Source: JALYNX01 sp963749415 (GTDB taxonomy: Bacteria > Actinomycetota > Acidimicrobiia > Spongiisociales > ZC4RG35). Taken from it: a DNA stretch of 11,775 bases. The notes beneath the pieces are model-generated. The model had not been told where the DNA came from, did no database searches, and worked only from the letters and a program-made list of their open reading frames with translations. Location: contig CAVVMG010000003.1 of assembly GCA_963749415.1 (NCBI GenBank), forward strand, positions 1 to 11,775, read 5' to 3'. Positions 1-6,211 of this stretch are shown piece after piece; the first letter of the stretch is position 1; the number at the start of each line of letters is the position of its first letter. A program made the translations under genes and the position numbers.

Positions 1-55
1 CCATGGACGTCTCCCCCTTGCGGCTGGAAATCCTGCGGACGAAACGCGCAGCTGA

Positions 56-524
56 TCAGGATGCGCTGCTTCGGCGCCAGAGGAACATCCCCACCAGTGC
101 CGCCAGTAACAACGCCCCCGCAGCCATGGCGGGCCACGGCATCGACCTCGACCACCTGCGAACCTTCCGAAGCCGTGCTGGCTTCTGGATCGGGGGCCGG
201 CGCCACCTCGGCGACCACGGTCGTCCCGGTGATCTCCGCCTCCGGTTGCAGCACCGCAGCCAAATGGTGCATCTCGGAGGGGAGCAGCCGGAGCTCGCCG
301 ACGGGGCCGCCATCGATCGGCATGACATTGAGGTGGGACCCATGACACCACTGAGGTATTCACCTACCCGCAGCACCTGCCAACCAGGGGTGGCGGGAGA
401 TGCGCGATGGTCTCATTGGTGGTATCGATGAAGAGATTGTCCACGACACCGCTGTTCATGTCGGGATATGAGTAGGCGGCGAAGGTGTCTTGGTCGACCC
501 ATCCGGTGCCGTCGGCAGTCGCCA
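56..524 (-). pseudogene. Frameshifted C-terminal part of the CSC-domain secreted protein (membrane anchor)
   Basis: This is not an independent gene. It is the continuation of the protein that stops at 525, read through three frames. Just past that stop, another frame runs on with MMATADGTGWVDQDTFAAYS (about 515-456) and stays open to about 397. A second frame gives TPGWQVLRVGEYLSGVMG (about 393-340). A third gives MPIDGGPVGELRLLPSEMHH, then a Pro/Glu/Thr/Ser-rich linker ending in VVEVDAV (about 327-137). The last frame gives AMAAGALLLAALVGMFLW followed by RRSSAS and a stop at 56, a typical C-terminal membrane anchor with a positive tail. Adding one base in each of four runs of three identical bases (534-536, 395-397, 339-341, 131-133) joins everything into one protein of roughly 510 residues. 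I infer extracellular exposure with a C-terminal anchor. Positions 1-55 beyond the stop show nothing recognisable. Confidence 0.6.
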
Positions 525-1586
525 TCATCTCGCTTTGCCATAGAGCTCGCCGTTGGCCAAGTCGTAGAGAAAGAACGTCGTGTTACCTCCGCTCCCGTCG
601 CGGTATCGCCACTGGGCGATCATCACCCGTTCGCCGGTGGGATCGACCCAAGCCATCCCGGAAGGCTCAGAGTCCCCAGGCTCCATCGGGATCTCATGGG
701 GCACGAGCGCTCCTCGGTCTAGGTCGATTCGCCAGATGCTCCTTGCAGTGGGCCCTTCTCCGCCGACGGCAAATCCGTTCCCGACCTCGAGCCACCCATA
801 CGGCCCTTCGACGATGGGTTGGTCGAGGTTCTCGGCATCAACAAGACGGATCATCGAGCCGCCGCTCTCGGTCCAATCGTCGACCGACAACCACAACGTG
901 TCGCCCGATTCGTCCCGGCACCAAATCCTCGGCACCGCTAGCTCATAAGGGAGATTGTCGAGATCGACCCGGCGGATCTCGGTGAGGTCGATGGTCGACC
1001 TCACCACCATCTGATCGTTCATCAGCTCGACGAAGCGATCGGTTCCAGGGCACATCGCCAAACCGTTCATCGACTCGTCCTCGGCGCCGATCGCGGCCAC
1101 CAGGCCGCCGCTGGCGTCGACCAGCATCAGCCGGGCCGGGCCGTCGTACCCGGCGACGAGGAAGACCGGTGGCCCGGTGCCATCGATGGCCAGCGGGCTG
1201 TCCCCGGCCAACAAGAGGTCCGGGTCGACCATGGCGCACAGGCTGCTGGAGAACTCGCCATTCTCCTCGGTGACGAAAAGGCCAACTCGGTCGCCGACCG
1301 GCGCCTCGATCCCGCATGCCGAGCCTTGATTGGGAGCCTGCACCACCACCTCCGAGCCGAAGTCGCCCTTGACCCATGACTCCACTTCGAAGGTGTACGG
1401 AGCGTCCTCGACGAAGGTCGTCTCCGAGCCGGGACGATCGATCAAAGTCCCGACGAAGGCAGCGTCGGCCTCCTCGAGGGCCACCGAGGGTGTGAGTGGG
1501 GCGCAGGAACACGCCGATGCCTCACCGGCGCGGGTGACCACGAGAACCGTGGCGATCAGACCGATGACTAGGAGACGTTTCCCCAT
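525..1586 (-). CDS. Secreted protein with N-terminal CSC (TIMP/NTR-like) domain and propeller-like region; frame broken at its 3' end
   Basis: The start is a hydrophobic signal peptide (residues 1-25) ending ASA before C26-S-C28-A-P. The mature protein would therefore begin with a cysteine, as in TIMP/netrin-like domains. The following segment, with ADAAFVGTL at 40-48, is typical of bacterial proteins of this type. Cysteines at 26, 28, 91 and 117 could form two disulfides. From about residue 135 the protein has repeated strand-like units rich in W, G and D (for example LWLSVDDW and MIAQWRYRDG), which look like a beta-propeller or similar extracellular repeat, but I cannot name the fold. The 353-residue frame ends at 525, and fragments down to 56 continue it to a C-terminal membrane anchor, so this stop is probably artificial. 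It lies 49 bases after the regulator gene on the same strand and may be cotranscribed. The substrate or partner is unknown. The start is supported by an AAAGG stretch just upstream. Confidence 0.7.
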   Translation of the reverse strand: MGKRLLVIGLIATVLVVTRAGEASACSCAPLTPSVALEEADAAFVGTLIDRPGSETTFVEDAPYTFEVESWVKGDFGSEVVVQAPNQGSACGIEAPVGDRVGLFVTEENGEFSSSLCAMVDPDLLLAGDSPLAIDGTGPPVFLVAGYDGPARLMLVDASGGLVAAIGAEDESMNGLAMCPGTDRFVELMNDQMVVRSTIDLTEIRRVDLDNLPYELAVPRIWCRDESGDTLWLSVDDWTESGGSMIRLVDAENLDQPIVEGPYGWLEVGNGFAVGGEGPTARSIWRIDLDRGALVPHEIPMEPGDSEPSGMAWVDPTGERVMIAQWRYRDGSGGNTTFFLYDLANGELYGKAR

Positions 1587-1635
1587 CGCCTTTCTTTGAC
1601 GGGCTTTCGGGCTGAAAGGTTCCAGGGGAGCCAGA

Positions 1636-2209
1636 TCATTCCGGCTCGGGCAGCATCGGGTAATCCGGGATCGGGTAGATGCCGACTACGAACCCATATG
1701 CAGCATCTCCCGAACGGGGAAGCCGGTCGAAGTCCTGCACCAAAGACATGACCTGCGTCCAAAACTCGGATGCGCGCTCAGGAGGAATCCGGGCGTGCCG
1801 GATGAAAGACCACAACTGATGGGCCTGATACGCGAATCTGGGACTCCCGGGCGGCGATATCGAAATCGTTGAAGTCCAAAGGCATTCCCGAATCATCCGG
1901 ACCCTTCCCCACCCCGACGTAGAACATCCGTGCCGTTCGCCCGTAGTAGCGCTCTTCGATTGCTCGAACCCGACGCGTCTTCACGACACGAACCAGGCCG
2001 GTCTCATGGAGGACGTCGACGTGATATGCAACGGTGCTCTTCGGCCGGCCGACGGCACGGGCGATCTCGGTCACGGTGGCGGCACGCTCGTGGAGCAGGC
2101 CAAGGATCGTCGTCCGGAGTTGATTGCCGATCGCCTGCACCTGGAGGGGATCGGTGAGCTCGAGGGTGTCGGCCAATTCGTAATCAGGTACGACCGGCTT
2201 GATGGCCAT
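1636..2209 (-). CDS. ArsR-like winged-helix transcriptional regulator, frameshifted
   Basis: Residues 22-95 form a winged helix-turn-helix: DPLQVQAIGNQLRTTIL, then TVTEIARAVGRPKSTVAYHV as the HTH, then GLVRVV and a basic wing. This matches the ArsR-type domain common in actinobacteria. The first frame runs 2209-1778 and ends in an implausible tail after about residue 125. The neighbouring frame then supplies YQAHQLWSFIRHARIPPERA and a helical C-terminus ending YPMLPEPE at 1636, which fits the regulatory half of this family. The switch is near the CGCG at 1831-1834, where adding CG or removing one base restores a protein of about 191 residues. The ATG has no clear Shine-Dalgarno sequence, and a TAGTCT hexamer lies eight bases upstream, so the transcript may be leaderless (weak inference). 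The gene is divergent from the hydrolase gene and shares an imperfect dyad with it. It probably controls that enzyme and itself. The ligand is unknown. Confidence 0.75.
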
Positions 2210-2229
2210 GATCGTTCAGACTAACGTTC

Positions 2230-2259
2230 CCGATTGTTCCAATATTTTGGATCAATTGG
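2230..2259. promoter_or_regulatory. Imperfect 30-bp dyad, probable operator between regulator and hydrolase genes
   Basis: The inverted repeat is centred between 2244 and 2245. It has the form CC-N-ATTG-NN-CCAA, a central TATT, then TTGG-NN-CAAT-N-GG, and 12 of 15 base pairs match (10 of 12 in the core 2233-2256). It sits in an AT-rich gap between two divergent start codons, 24 bp from the regulator ATG and 17 bp from the hydrolase ATG. That position and symmetry suit a dimeric winged-helix repressor acting on both genes. That it is bound by the adjacent regulator is inference. A TATTTT hexamer at 2243-2248 could serve as a -10 element for the hydrolase, but I see no convincing -35. Confidence 0.6.
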
Positions 2260-2263
2260 CAGC

Positions 2264-2269
2264 AAGGAG
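2264..2269 (+). promoter_or_regulatory. Ribosome binding site AAGGAG that fixes the hydrolase start
   Basis: AAGGAG lies six bases before the ATG at 2276. It favours that start over the in-frame TTG at 2234, which lies inside the operator dyad and would add 14 unlikely residues. Confidence 0.8.
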
Positions 2270-2275
2270 AAGACA

Positions 2276-2855
2276 ATGGCCGAAATCGTGTTATTCCACC
2301 ATGTAATGGGTCTCACCCCCGGAGTAACGGCCTTCGCCGACCAACTGCGGTCCGCCGGCCACATCGTGCACACGCCCGACCTATTCGACGCTCATACCTT
2401 CGCGACGCTCGAGGAGGGAATTGCCCACGCCAGAACGGTCGGGTTCGACACCATCATCGACCGCGGCGTCACCACGGCCGAGACGCTGGGATCCGAACTG
2501 GTCTACGCGGGATTCTCAATGGGCGTGATGCCGGCCCAAAAGCTCGCCCAGACTCGGCATGGGGCCACGGGCGCGCTCTTCTTTGACTCCTGTCTCCCGG
2601 TCACCGAGTTCGGCGACGCATGGCCCCAGGGTGTGCCGGTCCAGATACATGGGATGGACGCCGACCCGGAATTCGCGGGCAGGGGGTGATCTCGATGAGG
2701 CGCGGGCCCTCGTCGACTCCACTGACCAGGCAGAGCTGTTCCTCTACCCGGGCGACGCGCACCTATTCGCGGACTCCTCTCTGCCCACCTATGACAGGTC
2801 GGCGACCATGCTGATGACAGATCGCGTGCTCGCCTTCTTGTCCGGCCTCGGGTGA
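2276..2855 (+). CDS. Dienelactone hydrolase family protein (alpha/beta hydrolase), frameshifted
   Basis: The product is a small cytosolic alpha/beta hydrolase of about 193 residues once the frame is repaired. The N-terminus AEIVLFHHVMGLTPGV matches the first strand and oxyanion loop of the dienelactone hydrolase family. The nucleophile elbow is G79-F-S81-M-G83, with serine where classical dienelactone hydrolases carry cysteine. GMDADPEF supplies the acid (about D130), and PGDAHLF in the second frame supplies the histidine (about 162 after repair), so all three triad residues are present. The first frame stops at 2687-2689 straight after a run of five G (2682-2686). Removing one G gives GRGDLDEARALV and runs on to the stop at 2855. 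The intact triad across the break suggests a sequencing indel rather than a dead gene. It is divergent from the ArsR-like regulator, with a dyad between them. The substrate is unknown. Confidence 0.8.
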
Positions 2856-2868
2856 GCTGCGATTCAGG

Positions 2869-3395
2869 TCACTCCGTTACAACAACCACACCGCATCGGT
2901 CCTCGAGTACCTGGACCACGGTCTGGGTGGCGGCAGCGGGTGCTGTCGGCGGAGGGTTCTCGACGAGCTCCTCGAGTGGCGGCGAAGGATTCCACTCATA
3001 GGCCTCGTAGAAGTCGTAGACGGCCTGCTCGTATAGGAGGAAGTCGGCAAAGGCTGCTTGCGCGGCGTCGTCCACCAGTTCGACCGCCTCGGTGTAGAAG
3101 TCGAGGGACGCAGTCCGAACGATCTCCAGGTCGTCTGGCCCTTCCACGGGAAGATGACCGTCGGTGGCGGTCTGGAACTCGCCGTATGCGACACAAAGCG
3201 GGTCGTCAGCTGCACTGGTGGCGGGCTCGAGAGTGGTCGATGCCAATGAGGCGGAGGAGCCACACTCGTAGGACCGGACGCGGCTGAAGTGGTCGGCGGA
3301 GGTGCCTCCTCCTCGAAGGCGCCCAGGGCAAAGGCCACACCAAGACCGGCAGCGACCACCACCACAACGATCCCGACGATTCGCCCGACGCTCAT
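2869..3395 (-). CDS. Single-pass secreted or membrane-anchored protein of unknown function, frameshifted
   Basis: The N-terminal frame starts at 3395 with MSVGRIVGIVVVVVAAGLGV, a hydrophobic helix (about residues 4-25) acting as signal or anchor, then an acidic and Pro/Thr/Ser-rich linker. The frame then becomes improbable (APPPHWHRP). The frame covering 3246-2869 takes over with STTLEPATSAADDPLCVAYG and a helical domain rich in Asp, Glu, Ala, Tyr and Phe, ending VLEDRCGVVVVTE. Two cysteines, one in PLCVAYG and one in EDRCGVV, could form a disulfide outside the cell. One missing base between about 3240 and 3275 joins the halves into roughly 175 residues. Its ATG abuts the stop of the SHOCT gene, so it is probably the last gene of that five-gene run. 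It converges on the hydrolase gene with a 13-base gap. I do not recognise the family. Confidence 0.65.
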
Positions 3396-3689
3396 CTATT
3401 CCGCCGGAGGTGGCTCAGGACCGCCCAGGTCCCTGTTGACCTGGAGAAACTCCTCTCGGGTCATCTCACCGCGGGCGTAGCGAACGCGAATGGCGTCCAG
3501 ATGCCTCGTCCCCGGAAGAAGCATCGACTTTGGCATCGCCGCCGCCACACGTCGCCACAGCAACGCAACCCCCAGAGCCAACAGGGCGAGGAAGGCCATC
3601 AGCAGGAACCAGGCGATCAAGCGGACGGCGAACCCCCGCCCCCATGTCCAGGGATCATTGACCAGTTGGAGAATCAGGTCGGCAGCCAT
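3396..3689 (-). CDS. Small SHOCT-domain membrane protein
   Basis: This 97-residue protein has one transmembrane helix (about residues 22-46, AVRLIAWFLLMAFLALLALG) followed by WRR, then a short linker and a C-terminal SHOCT-like motif (about 62-89). That motif has LDAIRVRYARGEMTREEFLQ followed by NRDLGG. SHOCT motifs are short helical modules found at protein ends and often tied to oligomerisation or membrane association; no enzymatic function is implied. The gene lies 16 bases after the VOC gene and its TAG directly touches the next ATG, so it is almost certainly cotranscribed with both. The SHOCT call is good because the YARGEMTREEF pattern is characteristic. The cellular role is unknown. 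Confidence 0.8.
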   Translation of the reverse strand: MAADLILQLVNDPWTWGRGFAVRLIAWFLLMAFLALLALGVALLWRRVAAAMPKSMLLPGTRHLDAIRVRYARGEMTREEFLQVNRDLGGPEPPPAE

Positions 3690-3705
3690 CCGCCGAGGAT
3701 ACGCG

Positions 3706-4146
3706 TCAGAGGGTCATCCCTTCCCCGAAACGGCCCCTCGCCTCATGGGGGATCAGCGGCTTCTCTGCCCGAGCCTTGATCTGTTGGACCGACCAAGTGT
3801 TCCCGTCAGGGTCGGCGAACCCGAAGAAGGTTCCCCCGTCCCTGTCATCGAAGACAATGATCTCGCTCACCTCCACCCCCCGATCGATGAGTTCCTGTCG
3901 GGCCTCCTCGGCGTCGGCGACCACCAATTGGAGGCCTCGCATCGAGCCCGGAGGCATCTCACGATGTGCGTCGAGGTCACCGAGGACGATCGAGCAGCCC
4001 GACCCCGGCGGAGTCAGCTGCACTACGTGCATCTGATCGGTCCTGGTGTCGTGATCGAGATCGAACCCGATCTTGTCCCGGTAGAACTCGATGGCCCGGT
4101 CGATGTCACTCACTGGCAGCAGCACCACTTCCAATGTCCAGTCCAT
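3706..4146 (-). CDS. VOC (glyoxalase/bleomycin-resistance) superfamily protein
   Basis: The 146 residues form one VOC domain. LLPVSDIDRAIEFYRDKIGF at 9-28 is the typical first beta-alpha unit, MHVVQLTPPGSGCSIVL the central strands, LQLVVADAEEARQELIDRGV the second repeat, and FFGFADPDGNTWSVQQ the closing strands. VOC proteins include metal-dependent lyases, dioxygenases and binding proteins. The first-strand histidine seen in many metal-binding members is not evident (DWTLEVVLLPV), so the metal site may be reduced. The start lies only four bases after the SRPBCC stop, which indicates translational coupling. ArsR-SRPBCC-VOC runs recur in actinobacteria, but the substrate is unknown. The family call is firm; the reaction is not predictable. 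Confidence 0.88.
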   Translation of the reverse strand: MDWTLEVVLLPVSDIDRAIEFYRDKIGFDLDHDTRTDQMHVVQLTPPGSGCSIVLGDLDAHREMPPGSMRGLQLVVADAEEARQELIDRGVEVSEIIVFDDRDGGTFFGFADPDGNTWSVQQIKARAEKPLIPHEARGRFGEGMTL

Positions 4147-4150
4147 GGCG

Positions 4151-4642
4151 TCAGCTCGTTTCGGCCAGAATCGTGGTCAACAGATCGTCGAGACGCTGAT
4201 AGCCATCGGTCATCCCGCTCTCCATGCCCCCGCTGACCATGCCGTCACGTGCCTCTACCGAGGGGTAGGTGGCGTGGCCTCGAACGCGGGACCGCCCGTC
4301 GCCGAGGTCCTCGAAGGTGAGACTCTCGATGCTGACTGCCTCGGGGAACATCTCGAACTCAAAGGTCTGGATGGCGAACTCGTTCTCGCGGACGACGTGG
4401 AAGACACCGTTGAAGGCGTATTCCTCCCCCTCCTGGTTTCGCTGGACAAAGCGCCAGCGACCCCCAGTGCGGAAGTCGTAGATCTCGATGTCCGTGTCGT
4501 AGTCACGTGGTCCCATCCATTGCTTGACGAGATCCGGCTCCTTGTGGGCCTGGAACACCGCTGCGACCGGGGCGTCGAACTCACGCTCGAAGTCGATGAA
4601 CGGCAGGCCTTCTGGTGCGCTGACCGATAGTGGGTTAGTCAT
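4151..4642 (-). CDS. SRPBCC/AHSA1 (Aha1-like, START superfamily) domain protein
   Basis: This 163-residue cytosolic protein is essentially one SRPBCC fold. FEREFDAPVAAVFQAHKEPD followed by LVKQWMGP is the signature N-terminal strand, helix and W-G-P turn of the AHSA1 group. It is followed by a G-G-x-W-R-F strand, the NGVFHVVRENE loop and a C-terminal helix (GYQRLDDLLTTIL). Such proteins have a deep hydrophobic pocket and bind small lipids or aromatic ligands; some are enzymes or chaperone cofactors. The ATG overlaps the stop of the ArsR gene in the form ATGA, so the two are translationally coupled. ArsR-AHSA1 pairs are common in high-GC bacteria, but their ligand is generally unknown. Confidence 0.88.
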   Translation of the reverse strand: MTNPLSVSAPEGLPFIDFEREFDAPVAAVFQAHKEPDLVKQWMGPRDYDTDIEIYDFRTGGRWRFVQRNQEGEEYAFNGVFHVVRENEFAIQTFEFEMFPEAVSIESLTFEDLGDGRSRVRGHATYPSVEARDGMVSGGMESGMTDGYQRLDDLLTTILAETS

Positions 4643-4989
4643 TTTCGTGTCTCCTTTTTCATGTCCTCGAGCACGGCGTCCAGACGCCGGTATTGCTCTT
4701 CGTGCAGCAGCCGGTAACGATCGATCCAGGCGGTCATCGTCTCCAGCTGGGTGGGGTCGAGGTGCACGGGACGCCGCTGCGCATCACGACTCCGCGTCAC
4801 CAAGCCGGCCTGTTCCAGCACCTGGATGTGCTTCGACACCGCTTGCTTGGTGATCTCGAACGGCTCGGCGAGCTCGTTTACCGTTGCCGGTCCCCGACTC
4901 AACCTGGCAACTATTCGTCGCCGTACCGGGTCGGCCAGAGCTGCGAACGCCCGATCGAGACGATCCTCAGCCGACGGGTCGATGATCAT
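4639..4989 (-). CDS. ArsR-family transcriptional regulator
   Basis: At 116 residues this is typical ArsR size. The N-terminal helix DRLDRAFAALADPVRRRIVA (residues 9-28) is the standard ArsR dimer/DNA-domain entry, followed by ATVNELAEPFEITKQAVSKH as the helix-turn-helix and GLVTRSRDAQRRPVHL as the wing. There are no cysteines or obvious metal ligands, so it is probably not a metal sensor. It is the first gene of a run of five on this strand (ArsR, SRPBCC, VOC, SHOCT, secreted protein). The start ATG at 4989 is preceded at a suitable distance by AAAGGA. A perfect 14-bp palindrome lies 18 bp upstream of the ATG, in the gap to the divergent Rid gene, and is a likely operator. I infer autoregulation and possible control of both directions. 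Confidence 0.9.
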   Translation of the reverse strand: MIIDPSAEDRLDRAFAALADPVRRRIVARLSRGPATVNELAEPFEITKQAVSKHIQVLEQAGLVTRSRDAQRRPVHLDPTQLETMTAWIDRYRLLHEEQYRRLDAVLEDMKKETRK

Positions 4990-5007
4990 TATTCAACTGT
5001 TTCCTTT

Positions 5008-5021
5008 ATCAATCGATTGAT
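5008..5021. promoter_or_regulatory. Perfect 14-bp palindrome, probable ArsR operator
   Basis: ATCAATCGATTGAT is its own reverse complement and lies in an AT-rich patch of an otherwise GC-rich gap. It is 18 bp before the ArsR ATG on the minus strand and 58 bp before the Rid-family ATG on the plus strand. A further TTGA unit directly adjoins it on the right. The position suits autorepression of the ArsR operon. Binding by that protein is inference. Confidence 0.55.
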
Positions 5022-5079
5022 TGACTACGGTACCGCATTCGACGACAGGCTGTCAAGAGGAGACTGATAGGTTGGACGG

Positions 5080-5481
5080 ATGGCTGAAGAATTCGAACGA
5101 ACAGCGGTCGAGGTGCCGGGGCATCCGGCCCCGGCCGGGCATTACTCCCACGGGATCGTCACATCGGGGCGTCTCCTCTTCGTCGCCGGTCAGGTGGCCC
5201 TCGACGAGAACGGTGTACTCGTCGGAGGTGACGACGCCGCGGCCCAGGCCCGTCAGGTTCTCATCAATCTGCAACGGGTGATCGAGGCGGCCGGTGGCAG
5301 CATGGCCGACGTGGCCCGAACCACGCTGTACCTGATACGTCTCGAGGATCGCGGGCCGGTAGCCGAGGTGAGGAAGGGGTTTTTCCCCGCGCCGGCGCCG
5401 GCCAACACGCTCCTGGTGGTGTCGTCGCTCGCCAGCCCGGAGTACCTGGTCGAGATCGACGCCATCGTTCCCCTCCCCTGA
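5080..5481 (+). CDS. Rid family (YjgF/YER057c/UK114) protein lacking the catalytic arginine
   Basis: This 133-residue protein covers the full Rid fold: PAGHYSHGIVTSGRLLFVAG at 18-37, GQVALDENGVLVGGD, the helix AAAQARQVLINLQRVIEAAG, then DVARTTLYL and a C-terminal VEIDAI strand. RidA proteins normally deaminate enamine/imine intermediates and form trimers with an active site between subunits. The key residue in archetypal RidA is an arginine in a PxR-T/S context before the last strand; here the matching stretch reads PANTLLVV, with asparagine. That points to a non-RidA subfamily (Rid4-7 type), for which deaminase activity cannot be assumed. It is followed six bases later by a kinase gene, so an operon is likely. 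It is divergent from the ArsR run. No strong Shine-Dalgarno precedes the ATG. The family call is secure; the function is not. Confidence 0.88.
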   Translation: MAEEFERTAVEVPGHPAPAGHYSHGIVTSGRLLFVAGQVALDENGVLVGGDDAAAQARQVLINLQRVIEAAGGSMADVARTTLYLIRLEDRGPVAEVRKGFFPAPAPANTLLVVSSLASPEYLVEIDAIVPLP

Positions 5482-5487
5482 CCAACG

Positions 5488-6075
5488 ATGGATGCGGCGT
5501 CGGCACTTGCCGGCCACATCCGCCGGATCGGGAGTGATCGGCCCGGTCCGATTCTCGTAGCTCTGGACGGGCGGAGTGCGGCCGGGAAGTCGACTCTGGC
5601 CGCGACTGTCGCCCCGTTGGTGAAGGCAATGGTGATCGATGGCGACGACTTCTACTCGGGTGGCACCGCCGCGACCTGGGACGCGATGAGTGCGGCCGAG
5701 AAGGCGAGCCATTGCATGGACTGGAGGCGACAGCGACCAGTGCTCGAGAAGTTGGCAAGCGGCGAGGCCGCTCACTGGCATCCCTACGACTGGGAGGCAG
5801 ACGATGGCAGCCTGGCGCCGACACCCGTCATCTGTGAGCCGGCCCCGGTGATCATCCTCGATGGTGCATACAGCGCCCGACCCGAGCTCGCCGACCTGTT
5901 CGATCTCCGCGTGCTGCTGGATGCCCCGGCCGAGATACGAAGGGCACAACTGATCGAGCGTGAAGGCGAGGATTTCCGGGAGGAATGGAACGCCCGTTGG
6001 GATGAGGCGGAGCAGTGGTATTTCGGCACGGTGATGCCGCCGGAATCGTTCGACCTGGTCATCAGGGCGGTGTGA
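5488..6075 (+). CDS. Uridine kinase-like P-loop NTPase (kinase)
   Basis: A 195-residue protein of the uridine kinase/phosphoribulokinase-like P-loop class. Walker A is G28-R-S-A-A-G-K-S-T36, preceded by the hydrophobic strand ILVALD. VIDGDDFYSGG follows and resembles the D-D-F-Y substrate motif of uridine kinases. VIILDGAYSARPELADLFDL supplies the next strand with its Y-S-A segment. A charged helix, REGEDFREEWNARWDEAEQW, probably forms the lid. It is slightly shorter than canonical uridine kinases, and the true substrate could be a nucleoside or a sugar. The ATG lies six bases after the Rid stop without its own clear ribosome site, so translation is probably coupled. The Rid-plus-kinase pairing gives no obvious pathway. 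Confidence 0.82.
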   Translation: MDAASALAGHIRRIGSDRPGPILVALDGRSAAGKSTLAATVAPLVKAMVIDGDDFYSGGTAATWDAMSAAEKASHCMDWRRQRPVLEKLASGEAAHWHPYDWEADDGSLAPTPVICEPAPVIILDGAYSARPELADLFDLRVLLDAPAEIRRAQLIEREGEDFREEWNARWDEAEQWYFGTVMPPESFDLVIRAV

Positions 6076-6180
6076 CCGACGGCGAACCTGAGCTCCTCCG
6101 GCCCAGATATGAAACGAATCGTCTCAGCTTCGGGCGATCGGGGAGCGTGAACTACACCTGAAGGTGCCACACATCCACAC

Positions 6181-6208
6181 TTGCACATTTCTTTTGCACA
6201 ACTATTGT
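6181..6208 (+). promoter_or_regulatory. Candidate promoter giving a leaderless transcript for the regulator-MFS operon
   Basis: TTGCAC at 6181-6186 and TATTGT at 6203-6208 are separated by 16 bases and fit -35 and -10 (TANNNT) elements. Seven bases after the -10 is GTG at 6216, an in-frame start. No purine-rich ribosome site precedes either GTG (6207 or 6216), so leaderless translation from 6216 is the simplest reading. The assignment is by pattern only. Confidence 0.5.
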
Positions 6209-6211
6209 GCA
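6195..6211. promoter_or_regulatory. Perfect dyad overlapping the promoter -10 and regulator start, probable operator
   Basis: TGCACAA and TTGTGCA form perfect 7-bp arms around CTA. An extra TTGCACA direct copy lies at 6181-6187, and TTGTGAC at 6214-6220 is a partial right half-site. The dyad covers the putative -10 and the upstream GTG, so binding would block transcription of the regulator-MFS operon. Binding by the encoded regulator is inference. Confidence 0.6.

Noticed and set aside
943..1512. Minus-strand frame of 189 codons, Arg/Gly-rich
   Set aside because: It overlaps the CSC-domain protein in another frame and has typical high-GC shadow composition.
3490..4236. Plus-strand frame of 248 codons
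   Set aside because: Antisense to the SHOCT, VOC and SRPBCC genes, which have clear motifs, domain layout and operon spacing.
4639..4989. Metal-sensing role for the ArsR protein
   Set aside because: It has no cysteines and no obvious metal-ligand pattern, and its operon carries ligand-binding folds rather than metal efflux genes.
5053..5949. Minus-strand frame of 298 codons
   Set aside because: It is antisense to the Rid and kinase genes, is rich in Arg/His/Gly, and shows no family motif.
6155..6166. CACCT-GA-AGGTG mini-hairpin as terminator of the kinase operon
   Set aside because: The stem is only five pairs with a two-base loop and no following T run, so it cannot be supported as a terminator.
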